Shown in pieces: positions 38,222-46,312 of a DNA stretch of 64,000 bases. The notes below the pieces were generated by a model. That model saw only the letters and a list, made by a program, of their open reading frames with translations, was not told where the DNA came from and did not search any database. A program made the position numbers and the translations under genes. This DNA is from Alloalcanivorax marinus (GTDB lineage: Bacteria; Pseudomonadota; Gammaproteobacteria; Pseudomonadales; Alcanivoracaceae). The DNA lies in NCBI RefSeq assembly GCF_016906305.1, contig NZ_JADDOL010000002.1, positions 62,001 to 126,000 on the forward strand. The letters are read 5' to 3'. Numbering within the stretch: position 1 is the first letter of the stretch; the number at the start of each line of letters is the position of its first letter.

Positions 38222-40234
38222 TCAAGGCTGGTTGTGGCGAAGCATGTAGCGGGCGGTCTGGTAGAAGCCTTCCAGCATTGCCTTGCGCCGCTCCAGCAAC
38301 GCCGGGCGGGCTTCGTTGACCGGCTCGTTCAGGACCGGGTTATCCAGATCGTACAACCGGGGCCGGTCGCCGTCGTACTGCATGCTCATATGGTAATCGG
38401 CGCCGAGCAGCCCGATCAGCGGATTCTGGCTGCGGTTGCCACCAAAGGTGAGCGCGTAGAACGGCGCCTCGGTGTGCAGCAGATCCCTGCCCAGGGTGCG
38501 GTTCTCGTAGGGCAGCCCGACGATCCCCAGGGCGGTGGGCAGAATGTCCACCAGGCTGGCCGGATGCTCGATCACGCGCGGCCCGTCCAGCACGCCCGGG
38601 CCGTACAGAATCAACGGCACATGGTGCTTGTCGAGCCCCAGGCTTTCGCTGTAGCCCATATGGCTGGACGACTCGGAGCGGTCGTTGTGATCGCCGTAGA
38701 GAATGTACAGGGTGTTGTCGCCGTAGGCTTCGCTGGCGGCCAGCTCGTTGATGAAGCGGCCCACGTTGTGGTCCAGCAGGCGCACCGCGTTGTACTGGTC
38801 GTTGCCCAGGAAGCTGTGCTTCTGCACCTCCCCTTCCGGCGGCTGTTTGGTCTCGAACTCCGAGCCGTCATCGGGAATGGTGAACGGCCGGTGGTTGCCG
38901 GCGGTCTGGATAAACGCAATGAACGGCTGGTCCGGGTCCAGTTCGCTGAGGCGCCGGTGGGCGGCGTCGAACAGGGAGCGGTCGGAGATACCCCAGACGT
39001 CCACGTTGGGCGCGTCGTAGTCACCGGCCTCGTGCAGCTCCAGGTCGCGGATATTGTTGGTCAGCAAGCCGCTGATATTCGCCCAGCCGGCGTTGCCGCC
39101 GATAAAGTAGAACCGCTGGTAGCCCTTGAAGGCGTTCACCAGGGTGTACTGATTGACGATCTGCGGGTTGCGCGACGCGGTGGAGCCGCCCCAGGTCACG
39201 TCGGGAATGCCGGTGACCAGGCCGAACACGGTGCGCGCCGTGCCGCTGGAGGGCACCATGAAGTTCGGAAAGAAATAGCCCTGGTGGCCGAGCGCGTCCA
39301 GATTGGGCGTGGCTTCCATGGGGTTGCCGTACAGGCCCAGCCGGTTGGCGCCCATGGATTCCAGATGGATCAGGACCACGTTGGGCGGACGGCCGGCGCG
39401 GGCGTGGCCGGGGACCTGGCGGGCGAAATCGAACTCGCCGTCCTCCGGATGGCGGGCGTTCTCCGGCACGCCCAGGTAATCGGCCATCCACTCATAGTGG
39501 CGCGCCAGAGCGTCCGGGTCGTGCTTGCGGGTGCCGGTGGTCAGGGTGTCGTAGAAGAACACCGCCGGGTTCAGCCCCAGGGCGGCCACCTGCTGATTGT
39601 TGGCGAAATAGGCGTCGCTCCAGCGTAACGGCACCTCGCCGAACTGCCCCATGATGCCGAGCGCATAGAGGTAGGTGCAGGCCACGCCCACCAGGGTGCC
39701 GGCCAACCAGCCCCGGCGCGGCGGGCTGCCGGCGGTGAACCGGCGCACCCAGCGGCGCGCGGCCCAGCCACACAGCAGCGCGGCGGCGATCAGCAGCACC
39801 GTCAGCGGGATCACCGGGTAGCTTTCCCACACCATCAGCAGCGAGTCCCGGCGGTCCTCGAAGAACCGCAACACGGAACTGTTCAGCCGTTCCGCCAGAT
39901 AGCTGTAATGGGCGAAGTCGGCCACGTACGTGAGCGTCAGCGCGGCCCCGGCCAGGGCCAGCCAGACCACGGCCAGGCCTCGGGCAATACGCCCCCGGCG
40001 CAGACCCAGCACGCCGGGCAGCAGGCTGAGCAGCGCCACCGGCAGGGTCACCAGCAACGCCACCCGCAGGTCGAACCGCAGGCCCACGCCGAAGGCGTGC
40101 CACAGTTCGTCCCGGTTCAGGCCCTGATCGGCCAGAAAGGTGAAATAGAACGCCACCCGCAACGCCAGCAAAGCGAGGAAAGTGACCAGCACCAATCCCA
40201 GAATCAACCGCAGCCGCGGCGACGGACGCCTCAC
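38222..40234 (-). CDS. Inner-membrane LTA-synthase/sulfatase family phosphotransferase
   Basis: 670 residues: about five N-terminal transmembrane helices (to ~residue 200), then a periplasmic alkaline-phosphatase-superfamily domain. Metal/nucleophile motifs: VVLIHLESMGANRLGLYGN (metal-binding Glu), the Thr of VPSSGTARTVFGL, and YILYGDHNDRS (Asp-His). Such enzymes move phosphoglycerol, phosphoethanolamine or similar groups to envelope glycans or lipids. Which group is moved is not clear. It overlaps the sspB stop by 4 bases, an unusual partner for sspB. Confidence 0.85.
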   Translation of the reverse strand: MRRPSPRLRLILGLVLVTFLALLALRVAFYFTFLADQGLNRDELWHAFGVGLRFDLRVALLVTLPVALLSLLPGVLGLRRGRIARGLAVVWLALAGAALTLTYVADFAHYSYLAERLNSSVLRFFEDRRDSLLMVWESYPVIPLTVLLIAAALLCGWAARRWVRRFTAGSPPRRGWLAGTLVGVACTYLYALGIMGQFGEVPLRWSDAYFANNQQVAALGLNPAVFFYDTLTTGTRKHDPDALARHYEWMADYLGVPENARHPEDGEFDFARQVPGHARAGRPPNVVLIHLESMGANRLGLYGNPMEATPNLDALGHQGYFFPNFMVPSSGTARTVFGLVTGIPDVTWGGSTASRNPQIVNQYTLVNAFKGYQRFYFIGGNAGWANISGLLTNNIRDLELHEAGDYDAPNVDVWGISDRSLFDAAHRRLSELDPDQPFIAFIQTAGNHRPFTIPDDGSEFETKQPPEGEVQKHSFLGNDQYNAVRLLDHNVGRFINELAASEAYGDNTLYILYGDHNDRSESSSHMGYSESLGLDKHHVPLILYGPGVLDGPRVIEHPASLVDILPTALGIVGLPYENRTLGRDLLHTEAPFYALTFGGNRSQNPLIGLLGADYHMSMQYDGDRPRLYDLDNPVLNEPVNEARPALLERRKAMLEGFYQTARYMLRHNQP

Positions 40235-40641
40235 TTCACGACCTTGAGATGGCTGGCCCGGGACGGCTTGTCACCGTCGTCGTCGCTGTCCGGGCCCGGG
40301 GCGGGCGGTTCCGGAGGCGGTTCCACCGGCTCGAACGCCATGCCCTGGCCGTTCTCCCGGGCGAACACCGCCATCACCGCCTCCACCGGTACCCGTACCG
40401 TGTGCGGCACACCGCCGAAACGGGCGGAGAAGGAAATCTCTTCATTACCGGCCTCGAAGGCGGTCACCGCCCGGGGCGCGATATTGAGCACGATCTGCCC
40501 GTCCTGGACGAACTCCTGCGGCACCTCGGCGCCGGGATAGCGGGCATCCACCGCCAGATGGGTGGTCAGGCCGTTGTCGCAGATCCATTCGTGCATCGCC
40601 CGTATCAGATACGGGCGATTGGGGGTCATCTCGTCACTCAT
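40231..40641 (-). CDS. sspB: ClpXP protease specificity-enhancing factor SspB
   Basis: 136 residues. SspB binds ssrA-tagged proteins and delivers them to ClpXP. The N-terminal substrate-binding domain reads RPYLIRAMHEWICDNGLTTHL and HLAVDARYPGAEVP, followed by an acidic, Pro-rich linker and the C-terminal ClpX-docking tail LKVVK. It follows sspA by 3 bases, the standard sspAB pair. Confidence 0.95.
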   Translation of the reverse strand: MSDEMTPNRPYLIRAMHEWICDNGLTTHLAVDARYPGAEVPQEFVQDGQIVLNIAPRAVTAFEAGNEEISFSARFGGVPHTVRVPVEAVMAVFARENGQGMAFEPVEPPPEPPAPGPDSDDDGDKPSRASHLKVVK

Positions 40642-40644
40642 GGC

Positions 40645-41283
40645 TTACAGTTGCTGACGCAGTTCGCGCTCGGCTTCGGACAGGCTGACCTGGAACGCAT
40701 CGCGGTCGAACAGACGCTCGGCGTAATCGATCAGCGGCTTGGCCTGCTTGGCGGGCAGGTCCACGCCCATGGCCGGCAGCCGCCACAGGATCGGGCCGAT
40801 CACGCAATCCACCAGGGTGAACTCCTCGCTCATGAAGAACGGCAGCTCGTTGAAGATCGGCGCGGTGGCGATCAGACCTTCCCGCAGCTCCTTGCGGCGC
40901 TTGTTCAGCGAGGCCTCTTTCTCTTCGCCGATCAGCAGGGCGTCCACATGGTGGCACCAGTCCCGCTCGATGCGGTGGATCAGCAGCCGGCTCTGGGCGC
41001 GGGCCACCGGGTACACCGGCAGAAGCGGCGGATGCGGGAAGCGCTCGTCCAGATATTCCATGATCACCGTGGACTGATACAGGGTCAGTTCCCGGTCCAC
41101 CAGGGTCGGCACCTCGTTGTAAGGGTTCAGCGAGGCCAGGTCTTCCGGCTTGTCGCCGTTGTCCACGTCGACGATGTCCACGGTGACGCCTTTTTCCGCC
41201 AGAACGATGCGTACCCGATGGCAATAATGATCGTTCGGGGAGGAAAAGAAGGTCATCGAGGAACGTTTGGTCACCACACCCAT
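40645..41283 (-). CDS. sspA: Stringent starvation protein A
   Basis: 212 residues, glutathione-transferase-like fold without expected GST activity. SspA binds RNA polymerase and supports stationary-phase and stress gene expression. Motifs: [56 protein letters not shown] and the proline-rich tract. The short N-terminal extension (MGVVTKRSS) before MTFFSS is common in pseudomonads. Located downstream of petC as in pseudomonads. Confidence 0.95.
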   Translation of the reverse strand: MGVVTKRSSMTFFSSPNDHYCHRVRIVLAEKGVTVDIVDVDNGDKPEDLASLNPYNEVPTLVDRELTLYQSTVIMEYLDERFPHPPLLPVYPVARAQSRLLIHRIERDWCHHVDALLIGEEKEASLNKRRKELREGLIATAPIFNELPFFMSEEFTLVDCVIGPILWRLPAMGVDLPAKQAKPLIDYAERLFDRDAFQVSLSEAERELRQQL

Positions 41284-41319
41284 GGTCGAGTCATCTCCAC
41301 GCTATATCGCAATAACACA

Positions 41320-41351
41320 AACAGGGTAGCCGCTCGCGCGGTTACCCTGTT
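41320..41351 (-). terminator. Hairpin after petC
   Basis: Fourteen-base arms AACAGGGTAGCCGC / GCGGTTACCCTGTT with one G-T wobble and a TCGC loop, followed on the minus strand by TTGTGTTATT. A moderate terminator separating the bc1 operon from sspA. Just after it, GATATAG on the minus strand may serve as an sspA -10 box. Confidence 0.65.
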
Positions 41352-41388
41352 GCTCGCCGGAAGGCGTTCCTGGCGGGGCGAGGCCCGC

Positions 41389-42045
41389 TTAGTGAACGTC
41401 CTTCCAGTATTCCTTTTTCAGCAGGTAGGCCGGAATCAGCAGAATCGCCAGGAACACCAGCACATACACACCGATCCGCTCACGGGTGGGAGCAATGGGC
41501 TCCGCCGCGTAGGTGAGGAAGTTGGTGATGTCGCCCATATTGGACTCAAACTCTTCCTCGCTCAGATCCTGCTCCATCTTCGCCATCACATGGGGCATGC
41601 CCACGCTCGGGAATACGTGGTTATTGTACCCGTAGGGACGGGACTCGTCCTCGTAGAACCCGATCAGATAGGAGTAGATCCAGTCCGACGAACGGTGCCG
41701 GGCGGCCAGCGACAGGTCCGGCGGCGGGTTGCCGAACCAGGCCTTGCCGTCCGCGGCGGTCATGCCGTTCTGCATCTGATCACCGATCTTGTCGGTGGTG
41801 AAGTTCAGATACTTCAGCGTCAGTTCGTCGGACATACCCAGGTCTTCGGCCATGCGGCCGTAGCGCAGGTACTCCAGGCTGTGACAGCCCATGCAATAGT
41901 TCACGAACAGCTTGGCGCCATTTTGCAGGCTTACTTTGTCCTGCAGGTTCACCGGCGCCTTTTCCAGCTCCACATCGTGACCGCCGGCCGCGCCGGCCAG
42001 CGCGGGCAGGCAGCTGAACAGCAATGCTACAACCAGCTTCTTCAT
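41389..42045 (-). CDS. petC: Cytochrome c1 of the bc1 complex
   Basis: 218 residues from the ATG at 42045, overlapping the cytochrome b stop by one base. Signal peptide (LVVALLFSCLPALAGAAG), haem-c motif NYCMGCHSLEYLRYG, probable axial Met region (SVGMPHVMAKM), and a C-terminal membrane anchor (IGVYVLVFLAILLIPAYLL). Carries electrons from the Rieske protein to soluble cytochrome c. The frame is open upstream but belongs to cytochrome b shadow. Confidence 0.96.
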   Translation of the reverse strand: MKKLVVALLFSCLPALAGAAGGHDVELEKAPVNLQDKVSLQNGAKLFVNYCMGCHSLEYLRYGRMAEDLGMSDELTLKYLNFTTDKIGDQMQNGMTAADGKAWFGNPPPDLSLAARHRSSDWIYSYLIGFYEDESRPYGYNNHVFPSVGMPHVMAKMEQDLSEEEFESNMGDITNFLTYAAEPIAPTRERIGVYVLVFLAILLIPAYLLKKEYWKDVH

Positions 42046-43331
42046 CAGTGACCCCCCGTTACGCGTTCCGGAACCGCCTTGGACTTCTCGAATCGGTGCG
42101 CCAGCGGCAGCGCCAGGAAGAAGAACAGGAAGTAGTAGACCGTGCCGATCTGCGCCAGCGTCTTGTACAGGCCGGAGGCCGGCTGCGTGCCCAGGAAACC
42201 CAGCATCAGGAAGTCCAGCGCGAAGATCAGCAGCAGGGTCTTGCTCAGCCAGCCCTTGTAACGGATGGATTTCACCGGGTGGCGATCCAGCCAGGGCAGC
42301 AGGAACAGCACCACGATGCCGCCGCCCATGGCGATCAGGCCCCAGGACTTGGCGGACATGCCGAACCACTCGATGGTGGTGGCCCGCAGCATGGCGTAAT
42401 AAGGCCCGTAGTACCACACCGGCGCGATGTGATCCGGCGTCTTCAGCGGGTTGGCCGCCACGAAGTTCGGTTTCTCGATCAGATAGCCGCCGCCGGTGGG
42501 GAAGAAGAAGATCACCACCGCGAAGATCATCAGGAAGACGATCACGCCGGGCAGGTCCTTGACTGTGTAGTAAGGGTGGAACGGGATGCCGTCGCGGGGG
42601 ATGCCGTTCTCGTCCTTGTTCTGCTTGATCTCGACGCCGTCCGGGTTGTTGGAACCCACTTCGTGCAACGCCAGAATGTGCAGGAACACCAGCGCCACCA
42701 GCACCAGCGGAATGGCCACCACGTGCAGGGCGAAGAACTTGTTCACCGTGGCGGTGGACAGCAGGTAGTCGCCGCGCACCCAGGTGGTGAGCGCCTCACC
42801 GATTTCCTTGGCGTCCTTGGCGTCGATGAACGGCAGGATGTCGAACGGAATGGCGCCGGCCAGGGAGATGATCACCTGGGCGCCCCAGTAGGACATGTTG
42901 CCCCAGGGCAGCACATAGCCCAGGAAGCCTTCCGCCATCAACGCCACGTAGATCAGCATGCCGAAGATCCACACCAGCTCGCGGGGCGGCTTGTAGGAGC
43001 CGTACAGCAGGCCGCGGAACATGTGCAGGTAGACCACCGCGAAGAAGGCGGAGGCGCCCACCGCGTGCATGTAGCGGATCAGCCAGCCCCACTGCACGTC
43101 GCGCATGATGTATTCCACCGAGCCGAAGCCGTCGGACGGGGAATAGAACATGGTCAGCCAGATGCCGGTAAGCAGCTGGTTGATCAGTACCACCATGGAG
43201 AGCACGCCAAAGTAGTACCAGAAGTTGAAGTTCTTCGGAGCGTAGTACTCCGACATGTGCTTCTTGTAGGTGTTGACGACGGGGAGACGGGCATCCACCC
43301 AGTCGATCAAACCATTGACCATTCGCATCAT
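42045..43331 (-). CDS. petB: Cytochrome b of the bc1 complex
   Basis: 428 residues, eight or nine transmembrane helices. The two pairs of haem-binding His are visible (WLIRYMHAVGASAFF and VVYLHMFRG; NKFFALHVVAIPL and LVFLHILALHEVGSNNP), and the Qo-site PEWY-type loop reads APVWYYGPYYAML. It is the quinol oxidising/reducing core. Overlaps the Rieske gene by 4 bases. Confidence 0.97.
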   Translation of the reverse strand: MMRMVNGLIDWVDARLPVVNTYKKHMSEYYAPKNFNFWYYFGVLSMVVLINQLLTGIWLTMFYSPSDGFGSVEYIMRDVQWGWLIRYMHAVGASAFFAVVYLHMFRGLLYGSYKPPRELVWIFGMLIYVALMAEGFLGYVLPWGNMSYWGAQVIISLAGAIPFDILPFIDAKDAKEIGEALTTWVRGDYLLSTATVNKFFALHVVAIPLVLVALVFLHILALHEVGSNNPDGVEIKQNKDENGIPRDGIPFHPYYTVKDLPGVIVFLMIFAVVIFFFPTGGGYLIEKPNFVAANPLKTPDHIAPVWYYGPYYAMLRATTIEWFGMSAKSWGLIAMGGGIVVLFLLPWLDRHPVKSIRYKGWLSKTLLLIFALDFLMLGFLGTQPASGLYKTLAQIGTVYYFLFFFLALPLAHRFEKSKAVPERVTGGH

Positions 43332-43915
43332 GCCTCAGTCTCCCCTTCTTCAGAACCGATGATGATGACGGCGTCACTGGTATAGGAATGAGGCGGCACC
43401 ACCAGGTTGGTGGGGGCCGGCACACCCTGATAGACCCGGCCGGCCAGGTCGAACTTGGACCCGTGACAGGGGCAGAAGAAACCACCGTACTGCAACTCCA
43501 CGGTGGGCTCTTCCTCGAACAGAGGCGAACAACCCAGGTGGGTACAGATACCGATCAGCACCAGATATTCTTTTTTGATGGAGCGCCACTCGTTGGCCGC
43601 GTAGGGCGGCTGCTGGTCCGCCTCGGACTGCGGATCCTTGAGTTCGCCGTTGAGTTTGTCCAGGTTGGCGATCATGTCGTCGGTGCGACGCACCACCCAG
43701 ATCGGCTGGCCGCGCCATTCGGCCACCACGCGCTGCCCCATATCGAGTTTGCTGACGTCCACTTCGACGGGGGCGCCGGCATTCTCGGCCTTCGCGCTGG
43801 GCTGCCAGGATTTGACAAAAGGTACCGCCGCGCCGATGGCACCCGCCGCGCCCACCGCTGAGGTCAGGCCGATCAAAAAGGTGCGGCGGCTGGTATTTAC
43901 GCCGTCATTGCTCAT
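43328..43915 (-). CDS. petA: Rieske iron-sulfur subunit of the bc1 complex
   Basis: 195 residues. Tat-type signal (NTSRRTFLIGLTSAVGAAG) that stays as the membrane anchor. 2Fe-2S ligands in GICTHLGCSP and CPCHGSKFD. First gene of petABC. Electron entry point from quinol to cytochrome c1. Confidence 0.97.
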   Translation of the reverse strand: MSNDGVNTSRRTFLIGLTSAVGAAGAIGAAVPFVKSWQPSAKAENAGAPVEVDVSKLDMGQRVVAEWRGQPIWVVRRTDDMIANLDKLNGELKDPQSEADQQPPYAANEWRSIKKEYLVLIGICTHLGCSPLFEEEPTVELQYGGFFCPCHGSKFDLAGRVYQGVPAPTNLVVPPHSYTSDAVIIIGSEEGETEA

Positions 43916-44005
43916 TGAGTTATTCTCCCCTTAGATCCCACGCTCGGGGGGTGGCCCGAGACTCGAGGTCGGTGCTCGTGCTCCGGGCGGAGTAAGGCGG
44001 CGGAA

Positions 44006-44034
44006 ATGGTAATGAAAAAGACCACATCTGACAA
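44006..44034 (-). promoter_or_regulatory. Promoter of petABC
   Basis: Minus strand: -35 TTGTCA (44034-44029), 17-base spacer, -10 TACCAT (44011-44006). About 90 bases before the petA ATG. Good match to the sigma70 consensus. Confidence 0.7.
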
Positions 44035-44081
44035 CCGGTTATTCTTCGCCAGCGCCTCGCTAAACCACTGATTTATGCATA

Positions 44082-44110
44082 AAAAAAGCCCAGCAACGCC
44101 GGGCTTTTTC
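44082..44110 (-). terminator. Terminator after rpsI
   Basis: Minus strand: GCCCGGC, loop, GCTGGGC followed by seven T (44087-44081 region). Lies 30 bases past the rpsI stop. Confidence 0.88.
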
Positions 44111-44136
44111 GGGGCTCGACAACGCGAAGCGTCGTC

Positions 44137-44532
44137 TTACCGCTTGGAGTACTGCGGACGCTTACGCGCTTTGTGCAGACCCACTTTCTTACGTTCCACC
44201 TCACGGGCGTCACGGGTCACGTAGCCGGCACGGCGCAGGGCGCCACGCAGCTCGCCGTCGTATTCCATCAGCGCACGGGTGATACCGTGACGGATGGCGC
44301 CGGCCTGACCGTTGTTGCCGCCACCGCTGACGGTCACGTACACGTCGAAGCGCTCGGCGGCGTCCACCAGCTCCAGCGGCTGACGCACCACCATGCGGTT
44401 GGTCTCGCGACCGAAGAACACGTCCAGCGGACGACCGTTGACGGTGATGTTACCGCTGCCCGGGCGCAGGAAGACGCGGGCGGAAGCCGTCTTGCGGCGG
44501 CCGGTTCCGTAATCGGCGTTTGCAGTTGCCAT
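44137..44532 (-). CDS. rpsI: 30S ribosomal protein S9
   Basis: 131 residues. [14 protein letters not shown] near the N-terminus, the [14 protein letters not shown] central motif and the conserved basic end RKRPQYSKR, which reaches the P-site tRNA. Eleven bases after rplM, the usual L13-S9 pair. Confidence 0.98.
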   Translation of the reverse strand: MATANADYGTGRRKTASARVFLRPGSGNITVNGRPLDVFFGRETNRMVVRQPLELVDAAERFDVYVTVSGGGNNGQAGAIRHGITRALMEYDGELRGALRRAGYVTRDAREVERKKVGLHKARKRPQYSKR

Positions 44533-44543
44533 CGACTGACCTC

Positions 44544-44972
44544 TTAGAGTTCGAGCTGCTGCGGCTGCTGAGCGGTATGCGGATGCTCGGCGCCGGCGTA
44601 GACTTTGAGTTTGCGCAACATGTCGCGACCCAGCGGGTTACGCGGCATCATGCCCTTCACGGCTTTCTCGATCACCATCTGCGGTTTTTCGCTGATCAGG
44701 GTCTCGAAGTTCGCTTCCTTGATACCGCCCGGGTAACCGCTGTGGCGATAGTACATCTTGTTGGAAGCTTTTTTGCCGGTCACGGCCACTTTTTCCGCGT
44801 TGATCACGACGATGTAGTCGCCGGTGTCCACGTGCGGCGTGTATTCCGGCTTATGCTTGCCGCGCAGACGGCTGGCGATTTCCGCGGCCAGCCGGCCCAG
44901 CGTTTTGCCGGAGGCGTCCACCACATACCAGTCGCGCTTTACGCTTTCCGGTTTCGCGCTGAAGGTCTTCAT
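44544..44972 (-). CDS. rplM: 50S ribosomal protein L13
   Basis: 142 residues. [20 protein letters not shown] at the start, [17 protein letters not shown], the [14 protein letters not shown] motif and MLPRN-like GMMPRNPLG. An early-assembling large-subunit protein; in E. coli L13 also represses its own operon by binding the mRNA leader. Confidence 0.98.
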   Translation of the reverse strand: MKTFSAKPESVKRDWYVVDASGKTLGRLAAEIASRLRGKHKPEYTPHVDTGDYIVVINAEKVAVTGKKASNKMYYRHSGYPGGIKEANFETLISEKPQMVIEKAVKGMMPRNPLGRDMLRKLKVYAGAEHPHTAQQPQQLEL

Positions 44973-45041
44973 GGGAGTCTTCCCTAAAATTTGTGCCCTG
45001 AATTCAATACGTTACGGGTTCAATCAACCCTCCGGCGAGAG

Positions 45042-45092
45042 CCCGCCGGGCAAGAGGGTGCGAATTGTACTGAACCCCCCCGGCAAAGACAA
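45042..45092 (-). promoter_or_regulatory. rplM-rpsI promoter and leader hairpin
   Basis: Minus strand: -35 TTGTCT (45092-45087), 17-base spacer, -10 TACAAT (45069-45064). Directly after the start the leader can fold CCCGGCGGGC with GCCGGAGGG (about 45060-45042), a strong hairpin. A structured leader here fits autoregulation by L13 as known in E. coli. Confidence 0.7.
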
Positions 45093-45182
45093 GCGGGAAA
45101 ACGTGCTGCTATAGTCTGGCCCTTGCGCCGGCGGCCGCCGGGCGCTTTTTGTCTTCGTTTCCGGATCACAGGAGAGCCGTTT

Positions 45183-46220
45183 ATGGAATACCGTCCGCTG
45201 GGTGGGACCGATCTCAAGGTCAGCAGCCTCTGTCTGGGCACCATGACCTGGGGCAACCAGAATACCGCCGAGGAAGGCTTCGCGCAGATGGAGCTGGCCC
45301 TGGCCCGGGGCGTCAACTTCTTCGACACCGCGGAAATGTACGCGGTGCCGGCCAGCCCGGAAACCTCGTTCCGCACCGAGGAGATCATCGGCGAGTGGTT
45401 CGCCCGCACCGGCAACCGGGACAAGGTGGTGCTGGCCACCAAGGCCGCCGGCCCCGGCGAATACGTCAAACACATCCGTGGCGGCCCGCGCTTCACCGCC
45501 GACAGCCTGCGGGACGCGGTGGAAGGCAGCCTCAAACGGCTGCGCACCGACGTCATCGACCTCTATCAGCTGCACTGGCCGGAGCGCCCCACCAACTTCT
45601 TCGGCCGCCTCAACTACAAGCACAAGGAGGCGCCGGAGGCGGTGCCGATCGCCGACACCGTGGCCGGGATCAAGGCGCTGGTGGACGCCGGCAAGATCCG
45701 CCACTGGGGGCTGTCCAACGAAACCCCCTGGGGCACCATGACCTTTCTGCGCGAAGCGGAGAAGATCGGCCTGGCGCCGCCGGTCTCGATCCAGAACCCC
45801 TACTCCCTGCTCAACCGCAGCTTCGAGGTGGGCCTGGCCGAGGTGGCCCACCGCGAGAACGTGGGTCTGCTGGCCTACTCGCCGCTGGCGTTCGGCATGC
45901 TCACCGGCAAGTACCGTAACGGCCAGTGGCCCGCCGACGCCCGCCTGACCCGCTTCAAGCAGTTCGCCCGCTACAACGGCGAACAGGCGGTGGCGGCCAC
46001 CGAAGCCTACTGTCAGCTGGCCGAGGAACGCGGGATCAGCCCTACCCAGCTGGCGCTGCAGTTCGTCACCACCCGGCCGTTCGTGACCAGCAACATCATC
46101 GGCGCCACCAACCTGAACCAGCTCCGCGAGAACCTGGACAGCGTCGACCTGCCCTGGGACAAGGACCTGGAAGAGGCCCTGGAAGCGATCCACACCCGCT
46201 TCCCGATCCCGGCGCCCTGA
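45183..46220 (+). CDS. Aldo/keto reductase, Tas-like
   Basis: 345 residues from the ATG at 45183, with AGGAG 8 bases upstream. NADPH-dependent AKR barrel: catalytic Asp/Tyr in NFFDTAEMYAVP, Lys in VVLATKAAG, His in LYQLHWPER, and the cofactor region SNIIGATNLNQL. The long loop with PETSFRTEEIIGEWF and RPTNFFGR is typical of E. coli Tas. Physiological substrate unknown. A TATAGT (45110-45115) upstream may be its -10 box. Confidence 0.9.
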   Translation: MEYRPLGGTDLKVSSLCLGTMTWGNQNTAEEGFAQMELALARGVNFFDTAEMYAVPASPETSFRTEEIIGEWFARTGNRDKVVLATKAAGPGEYVKHIRGGPRFTADSLRDAVEGSLKRLRTDVIDLYQLHWPERPTNFFGRLNYKHKEAPEAVPIADTVAGIKALVDAGKIRHWGLSNETPWGTMTFLREAEKIGLAPPVSIQNPYSLLNRSFEVGLAEVAHRENVGLLAYSPLAFGMLTGKYRNGQWPADARLTRFKQFARYNGEQAVAATEAYCQLAEERGISPTQLALQFVTTRPFVTSNIIGATNLNQLRENLDSVDLPWDKDLEEALEAIHTRFPIPAP

Positions 46221-46253
46221 CCCAACCGGGCGCCCGGACGGGCGCCCGACCGC

Positions 46254-46295
46254 TTGACGGACATCGTCGTTCCGGTCAATGTACACACTGTGTAC
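46254..46295 (+). promoter_or_regulatory. Promoter region with perfect 15-base palindrome GTACACACTGTGTAC
   Basis: Palindrome at 46281-46295: arms GTACACA and TGTGTAC around a central C. TTGACG (46254-46259) upstream could be a -35, and the expected -10 position runs into the palindrome. A repressor (for example TetR-type) bound here would block the FAD oxidoreductase gene, whose ATG is 17 bases further on. No matching regulator gene is adjacent. Confidence 0.6.
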
Positions 46296-46312
46296 TTTCA
46301 GGGAGCGAACCC

